Below, piece by piece: positions 12,461 through 25,149 of a DNA stretch of 64,000 bases. This DNA is from Bos javanicus (taxonomy: Eukaryota; Chordata; Mammalia; Artiodactyla; Bovidae): contig NC_083877.1 in NCBI RefSeq assembly GCF_032452875.1, positions 50,579,724 to 50,643,723 of the forward strand. Reading direction: 5' to 3'. Both the position numbers and the translations under genes were made by a program. Position 1 is the stretch's first letter. Each line of letters opens with the position of its first letter. The notes under the pieces are model-generated. The model was not told where the DNA came from. It saw only the letters and a program-made list of their open reading frames with translations, and searched no databases.

Positions 12461-13824
12461 TCTGGTTTGTACCCTAGACCAACACTTTATGGCTGCATTT
12501 TGCCCCTGGAAGAACATGACATCTCTGTGCAGCAGGTCAGGCCAGATCAAGCAAAGAGTCTAGAAATGCCCTTGCCAAAACCTGGAGAATATGCTGAAGG
12601 CATTTCTCAATTCTGTATGTCTGTCTTCATTGTTGGCTAGTGACTGTGGTGCTTGGGGGACACCTCTCATCCTTGAACTTGGCTTCTATCCTGGACTCAG
12701 TCTCCCCCATGGCTAATCCATGACAAAGACTGTCCGGTGCCCCCAAGGTACCCTTGATCACACTCCGGGCCCTTCCCGCCGCCTACCACATTCTGAAACA
12801 CTCATCCTGGGTTTTGTCATTTATATATGCCCAAACAGTTCATTTTTCAGAAAAAGTAAATTAAACTTTAAAAAAACACCAAATGAGTTGATTTTCTTGT
12901 GTTGTCATACCTCTACTGTTTTGCATGACATAAATAATACATGTTTTGTAATCAGGGCAGAAAGATGCTGTGAATGATAGTGAGTCCTGGAAGACTGTTT
13001 TTAATCAGGTTGATATCAATTCTACTGAAGTCTTTTAAATCTTTGCATAATTTTCTTTTTCCTCAAAACAGGGTTTGAGTTAGAATTTCTTTCATAGTAC
13101 AGAGTAATAGTTCATTTCTAAGTGACAAGGAATTGCTCAATTATCTTCCTTTTTTTATTTCCATTTCAATTAACAGTATGAACAAGAGCCATCAATGCCA
13201 GTATTTCTAGCTGCTCTGCCTGCATCATTACTTTGACTTCTTAATTCAGTTTAAGAAATTTACTGAACAGCTACCATTGCTTCAGGGACTATCATTTTCA
13301 AACCAAAAATTAGGATACATTGTCTGATAGGACTTTTGGTCATAGATTCATTAACCAAGAAAACAAAATCCTATCAGAGGTGCAAAAACTAAATCACATT
13401 AACATATGTATTTAATAGACTACCTGAATTGTGAAGAATTAAATTCCATGAAACTGACCTTGCCAAAGGTCACAGAGGTAGAGTCTATACTTGAACCCAA
13501 GTCTGTTCATTGTAATCAACTCCTTGAAAACATGAGTAATGACAGGTAGGTCCCTGAAGGGACTGATAAATGCTTGTCGTGTTGTCAGATTAGCAGAGGT
13601 GCAGCTGAAAAGACAGAGACTGACATCAATGTGACTCTTCAGTTGTTTGATTAAAATATAAATAGAGACAGAAATAAAATGAGCATTTGTCACATAATGG
13701 AATTTCAACCATTTGATTTATTTTGTAGCTTGAAATGTCCTCACCCTGTGGTCAAAAGTAGCCTGTTTTCCTTACCTGGATGCCAGTGGACAGTTAAGAG
13801 AGAACTGTCTTTAGAGGCAACTTC

Positions 13825-13950
13825 TGGAGAAGGAACTGGCAACCCACTCCAGTACTCTTGCCTGGAAAATCCCATGGACGGAGGATCCTGGTAGGCTACA
13901 GTTCATGGTGTTGCAGAGTCGGACATGACTGAGCGACTTCACTTCACTTC
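13825..13950 (+). repeat. BOV-A2-type SINE half-unit
   Basis: Sense half-unit from GGAGAAGGAACTGGCAACCC to GAGCGACTTCACTTCACTTC. The tRNA-derived head is absent, as in BOV-A monomers. Confidence 0.85.
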
Positions 13951-14184
13951 ATTTCTCTTCCCTTTGATCTTCTGGGCCAGGAGCATTAGGAAAGCTTCAG
14001 AAACTTTTTTACTTGGGGCCGCCCCACCCCAAACCCCTTCCCCGACCTTGTCCCCCTCTGACTGCTGTCATGGTGAGGTATTTAGTTCTCTCTTTATTTA
14101 TTTATTTTTGGATTTGTCCTCCTTGGTTGAGACTTCTTTATTACTTTTTTTTTTTTTTTTTTTGCATTATGGTTCATTTTTATT

Positions 14185-14560
14185 TTTTTTTAAACTTTTT
14201 ATTTTGCATTGGAGTATAGCCATTTTGTTCACTTGAAATTATCACAACATTGTTAATCAGCTATACCCTGATACAAAATGTTTTCGGTGTTAAAAAATAA
14301 ATAAAGATAAAATTCAAAAAAAGAGTGAAGGAGAATCCGTACCCTCCCCGCCAAAGACTTTGTCATTGTTGCAGTTTGTGGGAATGGGGGAAGCAATGTT
14401 GTAACAGTTTCAGGTGGATCCAAAGGGACTCAGCCATACATACGATGTATCCATTCTCTCCAAACCTCGCTTCCATCCAGGCTGCTACGTAACATTGAGC
14501 AGAGTTCCCTGTGCTATACAGCAGAGATACTGTTTAGTTCTGAGATGAACCAAAGCTGCC
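14185..14560. repeat. L1 3'-end pieces in mixed orientation
   Basis: A run of T (14144-14163) leads into antisense L1 tail (TTTATTTTGCATTGGAGTATAG). Next comes sense L1 tail (CACTTGAAATTATCACAACA, then A-rich to about 14320), followed by antisense L1 3' UTR again (AGTTCCCTGTGCTATACAGC near 14505-14524). The opposed pieces imply an inversion or two insertions. Confidence 0.65.
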
Positions 14561-14864
14561 TGGAATTCACTGGCCCAACTAGTACTGATTGAGCATGCTT
14601 ACGTGCCAGGCACTGATCTGCAAGCTGGGGACATGGCCAGGAGTGGATGGGCTCTCAAGGCCAATGACCAGACTGCTTCCTCTGTGGACTCCCAGCTGCT
14701 GAGCTTTGCACAGGGTACCTGTGTACCAATAATAAAAGTAGCCACTTCGTGCTGTTCTGTGGAGGAAAAAAAGTTGATATGTGGCAAGCAGTAAACATTC
14801 AATAAAACAATTACTATGGACACTAGCATTATTGCCATTTCCAACAGTCACTTACCTTATTACA

Positions 14865-15010
14865 AGACACAGTAGGTGTAATGATTAAGTGCAAAGAAAG
14901 CTGGTTGGCCCGGGTTTGAAGCCCAGCTGCTGCGGTTGGGCAGGTGATTAATAGTTAACTTCTCCGTGCTTCAGTCTCCTGCCTGATCAGGCCGTGAGGA
15001 TTAAATACAT
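14865..15010 (+). repeat. MIR SINE
   Basis: Diverged but recognisable MIR order: TGTAATGATTAAGTGCAAAG, CCCGGGTTTGAAGCCCAGC, then TAACTTCTCCGTGCTTCAGT and GTGAGGATTAAATAC. Confidence 0.75.
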
Positions 15011-15714
15011 TATCATGTATGTGTATACGTAGGGCTGACTCATGTTGATCTATAGCAGAGGCCAACACAATGTTGCGAAGCAATTTTCCTTCAGTTAAAA
15101 AATACATGCTTGGGGAAAAAATGGTCACGTATGAAATGTTTAGAACCGTGCTAGTACGTAATGAGAATTAGCTGTTGTGTCAGAAGAGTATTTTTCCCAG
15201 AGGAGAGAGCCACTATCCTGGTTTACCCTAGAGACTGGAGGGGAAAAGGATGGAACAGTGCTGGTAATCCTTGCAGGAAGCACTTCCCAGGAGAGAAAGA
15301 GGAAATCGTAGGTGCCCAAGAGAGACCTTCCTTGTCGGCCTCGGGACAAGCCGTTACTCCAGAGGACTGATCAAATGTCTCATGTGTGGCTGTTTTCCCA
15401 GGTGAGAGGACTAGAGGAGTGTTCTGGGGACCCCTGATGGAAAATGCAGGGGATTTGGAACATGAATACAAAACAGTTTCTACTTGTAAAAGGGAAACCT
15501 CGCCTCTCTTCTGCTGTCCAAAGGGGGATCTCATGTGCGGAGAAAAATACATCTAGGAAATAGAAGTGATTTAAATTCTTTATGGCTAGGTTTGAAATTG
15601 GTGGGAATAAGCGCAGGAGAGAATGGCAGTGGGGCCCTCATGCGAGGGATGTAGCAGCAAGGTATACTGTTAGGTCCCTGTGTCTGTGTGTGTACTTCTT
15701 TTCTTAATTTTCAT

Positions 15715-15940
15715 TATTTTTTGGCCACATCACTTAGGATGCAGGATCTTTGTTCTTCAACCAGGGGTGGAACTGGTACCCCCTGAAGTTTTCACTTTCA
15801 TGCATTGGAGAAGACAATGGCAACCCACTCCAGTGTTCTTGCCTGGAGAATCCTAGGGATGGTGGAGCCTGGTGGGCTGCCGTCTATGGGGTCGCACAGA
15901 GTCGGACATGACTGAAGCGACTTAGCAGCAGCAAATGTAA
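15715..15940. repeat. CHR-type fragment (-) followed by BOV-A2 half-unit (+)
   Basis: 15715-15786 reads as antisense CHR-type sequence (TTTTTTGGCCACATCACTTA, CAACCAGGGGTGGAAC). It is cut by a sense BOV-A half-unit (about 15790-15932: CATTGGAGAAGACAATGGCA to GACTGAAGCGACTTAGCAGC). Confidence 0.8.
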
Positions 15941-16094
15941 GAAAGTTGTTAAAGGGGTTGAAAATGAAGTTTAGGAAACACTAGAGTAGAGTGTATATGA
16001 ATGAAGGCCAGAGCTCATTGTAACCCCCTGGGGTGGACATACCACTTCTGGGCAGTGGTGAGCGAGGCAGGGTTCCTGCTTCAATGATCTTAAC

Positions 16095-16309
16095 GAAAGT
16101 GAAGTGAAAATTGTTAAGTCATGTCTGACTCTTTGCGACCCCATGGACTATATAGTCCATGGAATTCTCCAGGCCAGAATACTGCACTGGCTGTGCAAAG
16201 GCTGTGATACAGCCTTTCCCTTCTCCAGGGAATCTTCCCGACCTAGGAATCGAACTGGGGTTTCCTGCATTTCAGGCGATTCTTTACCAACTGAGTTATC
16301 AGGGAAGCT
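16095..16309 (-). repeat. Bov-tA SINE
   Basis: Antisense copy from GTTAAGTCATGTCTGACTCT to GAGTTATCAGGGAAGCTT. A short extra segment (GGCTGTGCAAAGGCTGTG) sits in the middle. Confidence 0.88.
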
Positions 16310-16393
16310 TTCACTTTTCACTTTTTAAAAAAACACTGAAGGGATTTTTAGATTGGAAGAGATCCAAGTTGAACATGCCTTTTACAAATTGAT

Positions 16394-16510
16394 AGAGAAG
16401 GAAATGGCTACCCACTCCAGTTCTCTTGCCTGGAAAATTCCTTGGACAGGGGAGCCTGCGGGCTGCTGTCCATGGGGTCACAAAGAGTTGGACACCACTG
16501 AGCGACGAAC
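16394..16510 (+). repeat. BOV-A2-type SINE half-unit
   Basis: Sense half-unit from AGAAGGAAATGGCTACCC to CACTGAGCGACGAAC. TTTACAAA flanks both ends. It lies 85 nt from the antisense Bov-tA on its left, so the two can pair. Confidence 0.85.
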
Positions 16511-18989
16511 ATACATTTACAAACTAAAGAGGAGGTTATCTTGCTTTGCAAACTTGCGACCTGATGTGGGCAGTTTAATATGAGCTGTTTGTCAGCCAGG
16601 ACACTTACCCGTATCCTGTTTGGGATGGGGGTGGAGAAAACAGCTATAAAAATTGTCACAGCAAACCCTCTAGAACTGGGAGATTTGATCAACCTCAGCA
16701 GTAAAACCACTGCACAGTTCCTGATGTGACATTAGTACATGTTACGATGCTTCCAGAATAACCAAAGCTTCATAATCTCTTTGATGATTTACACAGTGAC
16801 CTCACATCTGTAAAGGGCATAGAGTGGGGCCTGGCTCCTCAGAAGTGCCTTGTGCCATAATCCATCAAACCTCAGATGCTCCTGATTATAAGAGCTGAGC
16901 TGTGATACAGCATTGGTTATAGGACACACCCTAATGTCACATTGTAAGAATATGAAAAAATGCATCTTATTCATAGAGTTGATGGAATATGTTAACTGTT
17001 CCTTTATACCATGTTAGGTTTAAACTGTTCACTGATATAAAAAATGATCCTTTTGGTAGCCACGTTTCAGTTAGAGTAAGTGAAAGACAGGATGTTTCTT
17101 TTCCTGATGGGAGCCCAATGTTATTTAAAGAAGAGTTTACTATAGCTGCAAGTGGGGATGAACAAACTAACACAGAATAACAAGAGAAGATGGGGAGAGT
17201 GTCATTTATACATAGATTTCATTTCATTGTACAACATATTTATCCCTTATTTGTATCTTATCTAATTTTTCACTAAAAAGAACTGTATATGTGTGTATAC
17301 ATTTTATAAATTGTGTACTCAGTAGAGAAGTAAAACCATACAGCAACTACACTTAGGTAAATAACCACATCATTTTAACAACTGTTTTGCCATACAGAGA
17401 TATCATTCTATATTAATAATATGATTATTGCAATTAAAACCAGATTTGGACACCTTACCATCCCTCTTTCTTCTTTTTTTCCCTCCAAACCTTTTTTTCT
17501 CTCCCCACTCAATTAGCCCAGACACTGTTGCCAGACTGGCCTGTACCATTCACCCTTTGCCCCGATCATGTCATCATGTAAAACCAGCTCTACCCCAAGA
17601 AGGATTTGAGGTTGGTGTGATTATCTTCTGGGGGCAGTGCAATGTCAGGAACCTCTTTCTCCTGAGCAGACCGCTGAGAGGCCCTGAGGGCCTCAGAGAG
17701 GCTTAGTGATTTGTGGGAGACCCTGAGGATCTTGCTGGGAGGGCTGGTCTCTGAGAGTTGCCTGTGATTTTTCTGGGATCAAGTTGATCACAGATGCAAC
17801 CATACAGCTTGAGGAGTCCCAGTTGATGCCTCTTGTTCCAGCTTTATTATTAACTGCATCCCCTTCTGCAGACCCTCAGTGTCTTGGTTTGCTCTAGTGA
17901 GGAAGGGTGACTCTGGCCAACCCTGGCTTAGAAACTGCTGGATCTAGTGATCCTGGAGCCAGTGTCCACACTTGGCCTTGATAATGGTATTGGAAGTGAG
18001 CTGTGGTATAGCAGAAAGAGTGAAGAAAAGGAAGTCAGAAATCCCCATGACAGGTCTCAACCCTGGTCCTTTGTCATAGGGATTAACTGAGGCCATGTAT
18101 GTGGTAATGCTGCATGAATATTCAGCTTTTGATCAGCTCACATGTACCTACGTGAGTGAAACTAATGAACACATTTCTACATTCATTGGGCCTCCTACTC
18201 TGTGTGCTAACCTCCCATGGACTTTCCCATCCTCAGCCTCTCCAAGCAGAGGCAACTTGGTATGTTATAATTTCAGGCCTCACTTTACCCATTTGTAAAA
18301 CAGTGGTGGCATGATTGTAATATTCACGTCTTACGGGTATTGTGAGAATCAAGATACCATAAAGCTTCGGCATGTATTTACGGGTTCAGTAAGAGTCAGT
18401 CCCTGTTACCTTAAGGACAGAGGGGATTAGGAGTTTTGTGGGCTCCCGACTGCCCTTTCTCACCCCTAGCCCTCACTCTTCCAGAAACACCCCTTCCTTG
18501 TGCTTTGTTCATTGCAGCTCAGCACTGACACATACTTGCTTCAGACATCAGTCTTCATACCACCAAAATAGTGTGTGTGTGTTTAGTTGAAACACAATGC
18601 TGGCTGACTGTGCCTGGTACATAGACAAATATTTATGGTTGATTTTTCCATCATTTGCAATGGAAGTGTTTTATTCCAGTCAAACAGCAGAACTGCAAAA
18701 AGTAGAATACCCAGACTGTCAATTAAAAAGATGGTAACATCTACCAGAGAATTAGATGTCCATGCCTTTCCTGTTATGAGTCACTGGGTCAGAAAATCCC
18801 ATTAAAAAACAAGTTCAGCTCATCCGCAGTCCAGAGCATTACCCATTGTCCATTGCTGACAATAAGAATATGGTTTCTCTCTCTTTGGGGGTGATTTGCT
18901 TATAACATTGGGGGCATTCTAGTCCTAGGTTTTTTGGAAATCACCACCCCCAGAAAATGCTTGATTTCATTGGCATCATATTCAACACT

Positions 18990-19285
18990 TCTATTTTGTA
19001 CTAATTAATTAATTTACTTACTTTGGGTTGCCCTGGGCTTTGTTGCTATGTGGGGGCATTTCTCTAGTTGCAGTGCACTGGCTTCTCGTGGCCGTGGCTT
19101 TTCTTGTTGTGGAGCACGGGCTCTTCGCACACGGGCTTCCGTAGTTGCAGCACGCATGCTCAGTAGCTGTGGCGCATGGGCTTAGTTGATCCACGACGTG
19201 TGGAATCTTCCCTGACCAGGGATCGAACCTTTGTCCCCTACACTGGCAGGTGGATTCTTATCCACTGTACCAGCAGGGAAGTCCC
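18990..19285 (-). repeat. CHR-type SINE, near full length
   Basis: Antisense copy covering the CHR body (GTTGCAGCACGCATGCTCAG, GGCTTAGTTGATCCACGACG) and head (GACCAGGGATCGAACC, ACCAGCAGGGAAGTCC). CAACACTT flanks both sides as a probable target-site duplication. Confidence 0.88.
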
Positions 19286-19859
19286 CAACACTTGTTTATT
19301 TTTAAATTTTACTTACACATGCATATGATTTAAAATAGCAATAAAAAAGTACACTGTGCTGCCAAGTTTAAAATGGAGAGTAAATTATGTCACCTTTTCT
19401 CCCCAGGCCTTCTCCCTGATGGAACCTTGTGTATCTTTCAAGAAAACAATTAAAACACACGTCTTTTAATGTGTCATTCAATACTTAATTCACATACTGA
19501 TTGCTATTTTTACACATCTATGGGTCTTGAAGAACTTTCCAAGTCAGCACAGGCAGATTCCTTCCAGTGACCACGCGGAACTCCTCTCAGGGGGCGCCAT
19601 GATCTGATAGGTCTTCAAACCCTGTGTCCATTTTTCCCCATTACACACTTCGCTGCCGTGAAGAACCCTGTGCATACATCTTGGCATCCTTGGTAGATTT
19701 TAAGGTGAATTCTTTAAAATAAAGGAGCTGGATCAAAGAGAGTATGCCCATTATTTCTGTTTAGTTAACAGTGTTTATACTGGTCTGTGTGACTTTAGTT
19801 TCTATCCCTAGTCCTACACAACTCTCTTAATGATACTGTGCCCAAGAATCTTATGTTTT

Positions 19860-20915
19860 CACACTGTGGTGCTGGAGAGGCCTCTTGAGAGTCCCTAAAG
19901 CCTCTGACTGTGGATCAAAACAAACTGGAAAATTCTTACAGAGATAGGGATACCAGACCACCTAACCTGCCCCCTGAGAAATCTGTATGTGGATCAAGAA
20001 GCAACAGTTAGAACTGGACATGGCCAACGGACTGGTTCAGCATTGGGAAAGGAGTACGTCAAGTCTGTATATTGTCACCCTGCTTATTTACCTTTCATGC
20101 AGAGTACATCCTGCAGAATGTCGGGCTGAATGAAGCACAAGCTGGAATCAAGATTACGGGAGAAATATCAGTAACCTCAGATATGCAGGTGACACCACTC
20201 TAATGGCAGAAAGCAAAGAGGAACTAAAGAGCCTCTTGATGAAAGTGAAAGAGGAGAGTGAAAAAGCTGGCTTAAAACTCAACATTCAGAAGACTAAGAT
20301 CATGGCATCTGGTCCCATCACTTCATGGGAAATAGATGGGGAAACAGTTGAAACAGTAACAGACTTTATTTTCTTGGGCTCCAAAATCACTGTAGACGGT
20401 GACTGCAGCCATGAAATTAAAAAGACACCTGCTCCTTAGTAGAAAAGCTATCACCGACCTAGACAGTGTATTAACAAGCAGAAACATCATTTTGCTGACA
20501 AAGATCCATATAGTCAAAGCTATGCTTTTTCCTATAGTTGTGTATGGATGTGAGAGTTGGACCATAAAGAAGGCTCAGTGCCGAAGAATTGATGCTTTTG
20601 AACTGTGGTGCTGGAGAGGACTCTTGAGAGTCCCTTGAACTGCAAGAAGGTCAAACGAGTCAATCCTAAAGAAAATCAACCCTAAATATTCGTTCAAAGG
20701 CCTGTTGCTAAAGCTGAAACTCTAATACTTTGGCCACCTGATGCAAAGAGCTGACTCACTGGAAAAGACCCCGATGCTGGGAAAGATTGAGGGCAGAAGG
20801 GGACGACAGAGGATGAGATGGTTGGATGACATCACTGACTCAATGGACATGAGTTTGAGCAAACTCCAAGAGATAGTGAAGGATATGGGGTCACAAGTGA
20901 CTGAAAAATAACAAA
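19860..20915 (+). mobile_element. BovB (RTE-type LINE) copy, truncated and rearranged
   Basis: Sense copy of the 3' half of BovB: reverse-transcriptase-region sequence at about 19897-20200, then the downstream coding region and a 3' end near 20915. The conserved active-site motif reads Tyr-Ala-Gly-Asp at about 20180-20192 where family members have Tyr-Ala-Asp-Asp. Frames are broken, so the copy is dead. The first roughly 37 nt (CTGTGGTGCTGGAGAGGC onward) match a segment that occurs again in place about 740 nt later (20604-20636), so the 5' end is rearranged. Confidence 0.9.
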
Positions 20916-21540
20916 TACTCTCCCTACAGGAGAGCAAGGGTGTGTGTGGCCAGCCCTCCCCTAGACCCTGCCCAACACTGAGCCTCTTGTGTTTACTCAG
21001 CATGTTTGATGGCCTCCCTTTCCTGGGCATCTTAAGGGCACTTGAAGAAGTAAAGTTACCCATTATGTGATCATCTCCTCCCTCCGGGATGAAGCAAAGA
21101 AGGAAAGTGCTCAGAGATACTAGTGAGAGTGTGGCAGCGCCCCTGCTGTGGGCAGGGCTGCCCCGGGGCCTCTTTGTGGAAGTGGAGGTTGGCTTTTAGG
21201 ACAGTACCTGCCTTTGTGCGCTGACTCACCTTTGCTCATCCCGGTCCCCACCCTGCTGAATACACACCAGTTCATGACACTCCGCCTTTTAAAATCAGTG
21301 CCCTGGCTTCTTCCTCTCTGTGAGATACTTCTGTGTCTTGGTGCCACCTCTTAAATGTGAGGAGTACACCAGGCCATTATATGGATGTGGGCAAACCCCA
21401 CGTTTTAAAACTTGAATGTGAATCCATGCTTTTTAATCAGCTGATTCATAATTAACTATGAACTATAGAAATTAACTATGGACCTGAGAAGGTCTGCACT
21501 CAATCTTTACCTAGTGGGAGGTATCTCGTTCATGTATATA

Positions 21541-21663
21541 TTTTTTTTTCCTTCTTGGCCACACTGTATAACATTTGGAATCCTTGTTCCCACACCAGGG
21601 ATCAAACCCATGCCCCTTACTTTGGGGGTGTGGAGACTTAACCACAGGAGTGCCAGGGAAGTC
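21541..21663 (-). repeat. CHR-type SINE fragment
   Basis: T-run then CTTGGCCACACTGTATAAC, ACACCAGGGATCAAACCC and GAGTGCCAGGGAAGTCC: antisense head portion of a CHR-type element. Confidence 0.75.
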
Positions 21664-23532
21664 CTTCTCTTTCAGAACTTGTCAGTGTTAGGAGTAACCT
21701 TTATCATCACTATCATTGTTATTATCATTATTATCATTTCTTAGCTGGGGCATCAGCAGCCACATTCCTGTCCTTTGTACAGCAGTGCTTCACTCACCAA
21801 GAACTGTTAGGAAATGAAATGCCTTGCTGAGTGCCCCTACTTATTCAAATATTTCCTTTTCTGGTTGGGAACAAAAAGGTGTTACCCACCCAGAAAGCCC
21901 ATAGAAGAGAAGGAAGCGGTGCTGGCCTGGTAGCCTGCACCTTGGCCATGAAGAAAAATGTCCCTCCTCACCCAGATGGGGGCATCCCTTGGGTCCTCCC
22001 CCAGCAGGTGTGGCAGCCTGTCCTGCCCCTCCCCTCCCAGTCAGGGGCAGGAGAAAGAAGCAAAGGGGTTGAGGTTCTGCGCCCCCAGGAGTGCCGTTCT
22101 TATCCACATCATTCTAGGACCATAGTTTGTGATCTGATGGCAACTTTCAGCTTCCGCTTCCGAGGATATTGTCCAGGGTTGTAAGATGACAGCCACTTCC
22201 CACTCTGTTCCCCACTTACTCACTGTCGAGTGACTGCTTTCCAAGGAAGGCCTCTGGGAAAGTCACTGTGTGATCAAACTCTGTGGTCCCCTACAGGAAA
22301 ACAAAGCTGTTGTTCTTTCGCTGTGGGGAACATTTAAGCTTCCCTGGGCTGGACTGGAAGCCTGTGCAACCCTGTTTGGTTTCCCGGCTCCCTGATCCAG
22401 TTCTCACCCTCTGCTAGAACTGCCCAGCCCAGCCCTCTCCCGGCTTTTATTTACCCATGCGTGGGTTCTGACCTTGCCCTTGGCACTCTAGGCAGCTCAG
22501 CCTTCCCCCCTGAAAGCTCCGATTACTCCCTCTTGCTCTTAGTGTTGCTCTCAAATCAAATGACTCACTGCCTTGCTCATAGTAACTGTCAGTCATTCTA
22601 TTGGTTCCTTATCCTCTTGTAGATAGAAGTCTGGAGAACCAGCCAGGGGAACTTTTTTGTGTGGAAGAATATTTGAAACTCCACACAAGGAGTTCTGTTG
22701 TACTGGGGAGTAACTGCCAGTAGAAAGAGGACACTGCCTTTGAGTTGGGATAGACAATAATGTATCACTCTGCAGTGAGAGAGAAAAAAGACAGATTGGA
22801 CACCAAGATGGACTTGGGTTACATTGAGAAGGCATTTCTGTGGATCAGTACAAACACATACACTGTGACCTAGAGCTCCTCCATTTCTTGCCCTTTGTAC
22901 ACGTTATTTAACATCTACAACTTATTAGTAGCCTTCCGGTTTTGTTCAACTGTGCTTCTATTTTTAGAGAGAAAATAACATTTTGGCCCTCTTTTAAGTA
23001 GATGGATATTTATTGGTGTTGAAAAGAAACATACATACTGGTTAGTTACTCCAGGAGCTTAGTTTTCTCTGCATAGTAAGTTTTGCAGGTGTCCAGAAAG
23101 AATATTCAAGCTGGAAAAGGAGGGAGGGCAGAGATGTCTCCAGGAATCTTTATCTGGTTGGAAATAGACTGTGGACCTTCGAATGAGATCCAGTGAGTCA
23201 TCCAGTGGCCAGTGCTTTCTGTTTTGCCACAAAAGGAAGGAGAGTGGTGAGGTTTGAGGTAATTTTGTAGAACTGATGCTGCATGTGGTTCTGAGAAAGT
23301 CAAATATATCATATAATGGTTTTCCTCCGCAAGGCAGCATGGGTGGCAAGCCTTCCCGAACCCCTTTTTGGAGCTTGAACCCATGGTGCTATGCTTTTCC
23401 CATGATGGCCCCTTCTTGGCTGGTTTTATAATAATTGCTTTCCCAGAAACTCTTAGAATTTGCTGTTATCAAAGGGCCCATATCTCCTGCAGAGAAAACA
23501 TTATGCAGTTTTTTAAAGGGAAATTTAAAATA

Positions 23533-24274
23533 TTCAGTTCAGTTCAGTTCAGTTGCTCAGTCGTGTCCGACTCTTTGCGACCCCATGAATCGCAGCACGC
23601 CAGGCCTCCCTGTCCATCACCAACTCCCGGAGTTCACTCAGACTAATGTCCATCGAGTCAGTGATGCCATCCAGCCATCTCATCCTCTGTCGTCCCCTTT
23701 TCCTCCTGCCCTCAATCCCTCCCAGCATCAGAGTCTTTTCCAATGAGTCAACTCTTCGCATGAGGTGGCCAAAGTACTGGAGTTTCAGCTTTAGCATCAG
23801 TCCTTCCAAAGAAATCCCAAGGCTGATCTCCTTCAGAATGGACTGGTTGCATCTCCTTGCAGTCCAAGGGACTCTCAAGAGTCTTCTCCAACACCACAGT
23901 TCAAAAGCATCAATTCTTTGGCACTCAGCCTTCTTCACAGTCCAACTCTCACATCCATACATGACCACAGGAAAAACCATAGCCTTGACTAGATGGACCT
24001 TTGTTGGCAAAGTAATGTCTCTGCTTTTGAATATGCTATCTAGGTTGGTCATAACTTTCCTTCCAAGGAGTAAGTGTCTTTTAATTTCATGGCTGCAGTC
24101 ACCATCTGCGGTGATTTTGGAGCCCCCCAAAATAAAGTCTGACACTGTTTCCACTGTTTCCCCATCTATTTCCCATGAAGTGATGGGACCGGATGCCATG
24201 ATCTTCGTTTTCTGAATGTTGATCTTTAAGCCAACTTTTTCACTCTCCACTTTCACTTTTTTGTTTCCTTCCAC
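23533..24274 (-). mobile_element. BovB LINE 3' part with long open frame
   Basis: Antisense BovB ending in a (GTTCA)n-like 3' tail at 23533-23560. The - strand frame 24274-23549 is open for 241 codons and covers the region downstream of the reverse-transcriptase active site (motifs TKIMASGPITSWEIDGE, YGCESWTVKKAE, QRMRWLDGITDSMD). The upstream RT and endonuclease parts are missing, so it is 5'-truncated. The unbroken frame suggests a young insertion. It is transposon coding sequence, not a host gene. Confidence 0.92.
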
Positions 24275-24834
24275 CTCCGCCTTCTCTCAAAGAGCCTATT
24301 GCCTTTTCTCATCCTAGTTTTGACATTTGACAGATGGCCTTTCTAGATACCCTCGTTCAGAAATTTTTTTCTTCTTTATTCAGACTGCCTCCCACAAAAG
24401 TAAACTCCCCCCCAAAAGTGAATTCCTGAGGAGGGAGAGGAGCCAGTCTTGTTCAGTTCAGTGCCCACCACCCTGGTCCAGTGTGTGACATGTCCAGTAG
24501 AAAGTGTGGAGAACTCCAAGGGAAGAAAGAGCCTTCCAATAGCTTGTCATGTGTTATTTGTCATTATTTCATATGCCTTGGCTTTTTTTATTGCCTGTGA
24601 GTGTAGATTATAATGAACATCCTACTTTGTCTAGTCTTGTCTGGCAAATTCAAAATAGTATAGATTCATTTCTCATGGCATCTTCTCCAGGAAGTGGTTT
24701 CTGTCTTTCCCGGGGCAAAGGACTCTCCACCCACTCCTGGAACACCCATTTTACACATGTTTACATATTGACTGTTACTGATACACAAATTATGAATAAT
24801 TTTGTGGATATCTAGTGTCCTTCAGAAGCTCGCT

Positions 24835-24900
24835 GAGTGCAGCCACCATGGTATTCCCATCTGCCATTAACCCCAGGGCGTGGCACATAGCCCAACACAT
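24835..24900. repeat. L2/MIR-type remnant
   Basis: ACCCCAGGGCGTGGCACATAG resembles the CCCCAGCxCCTGGCACA core found in L2 and MIR 3' ends. It is a short, diverged match. Confidence 0.35.
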
Positions 24901-25149
24901 GGGGATCCCATGGCAGAAATGCCAAGTGATAGGAAATCCTTTCTGGTGCTCAGAGCCACCCCTGGTGTTAAGTTGTAAATCCAGTAAGCAGACAAGGGCT
25001 CTACCTAGCCAAGGAGGCTGTGGGATCAGATGAGGTTCTTCTGTCCATAGCATGGGACATAACATGAACATTCTGTGTTCATGTTTAGACCATCTGGTCC
25101 ATTTCCATGTATGATCAGTCATCAAAATGTAGCTTATCTTTTGAATGTG

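Noticed and set aside
23549..24274. 241-codon frame as a possible host gene
   Set aside because: Its motifs are those of the BovB retrotransposon and the same protein is seen in other BovB copies in the window.
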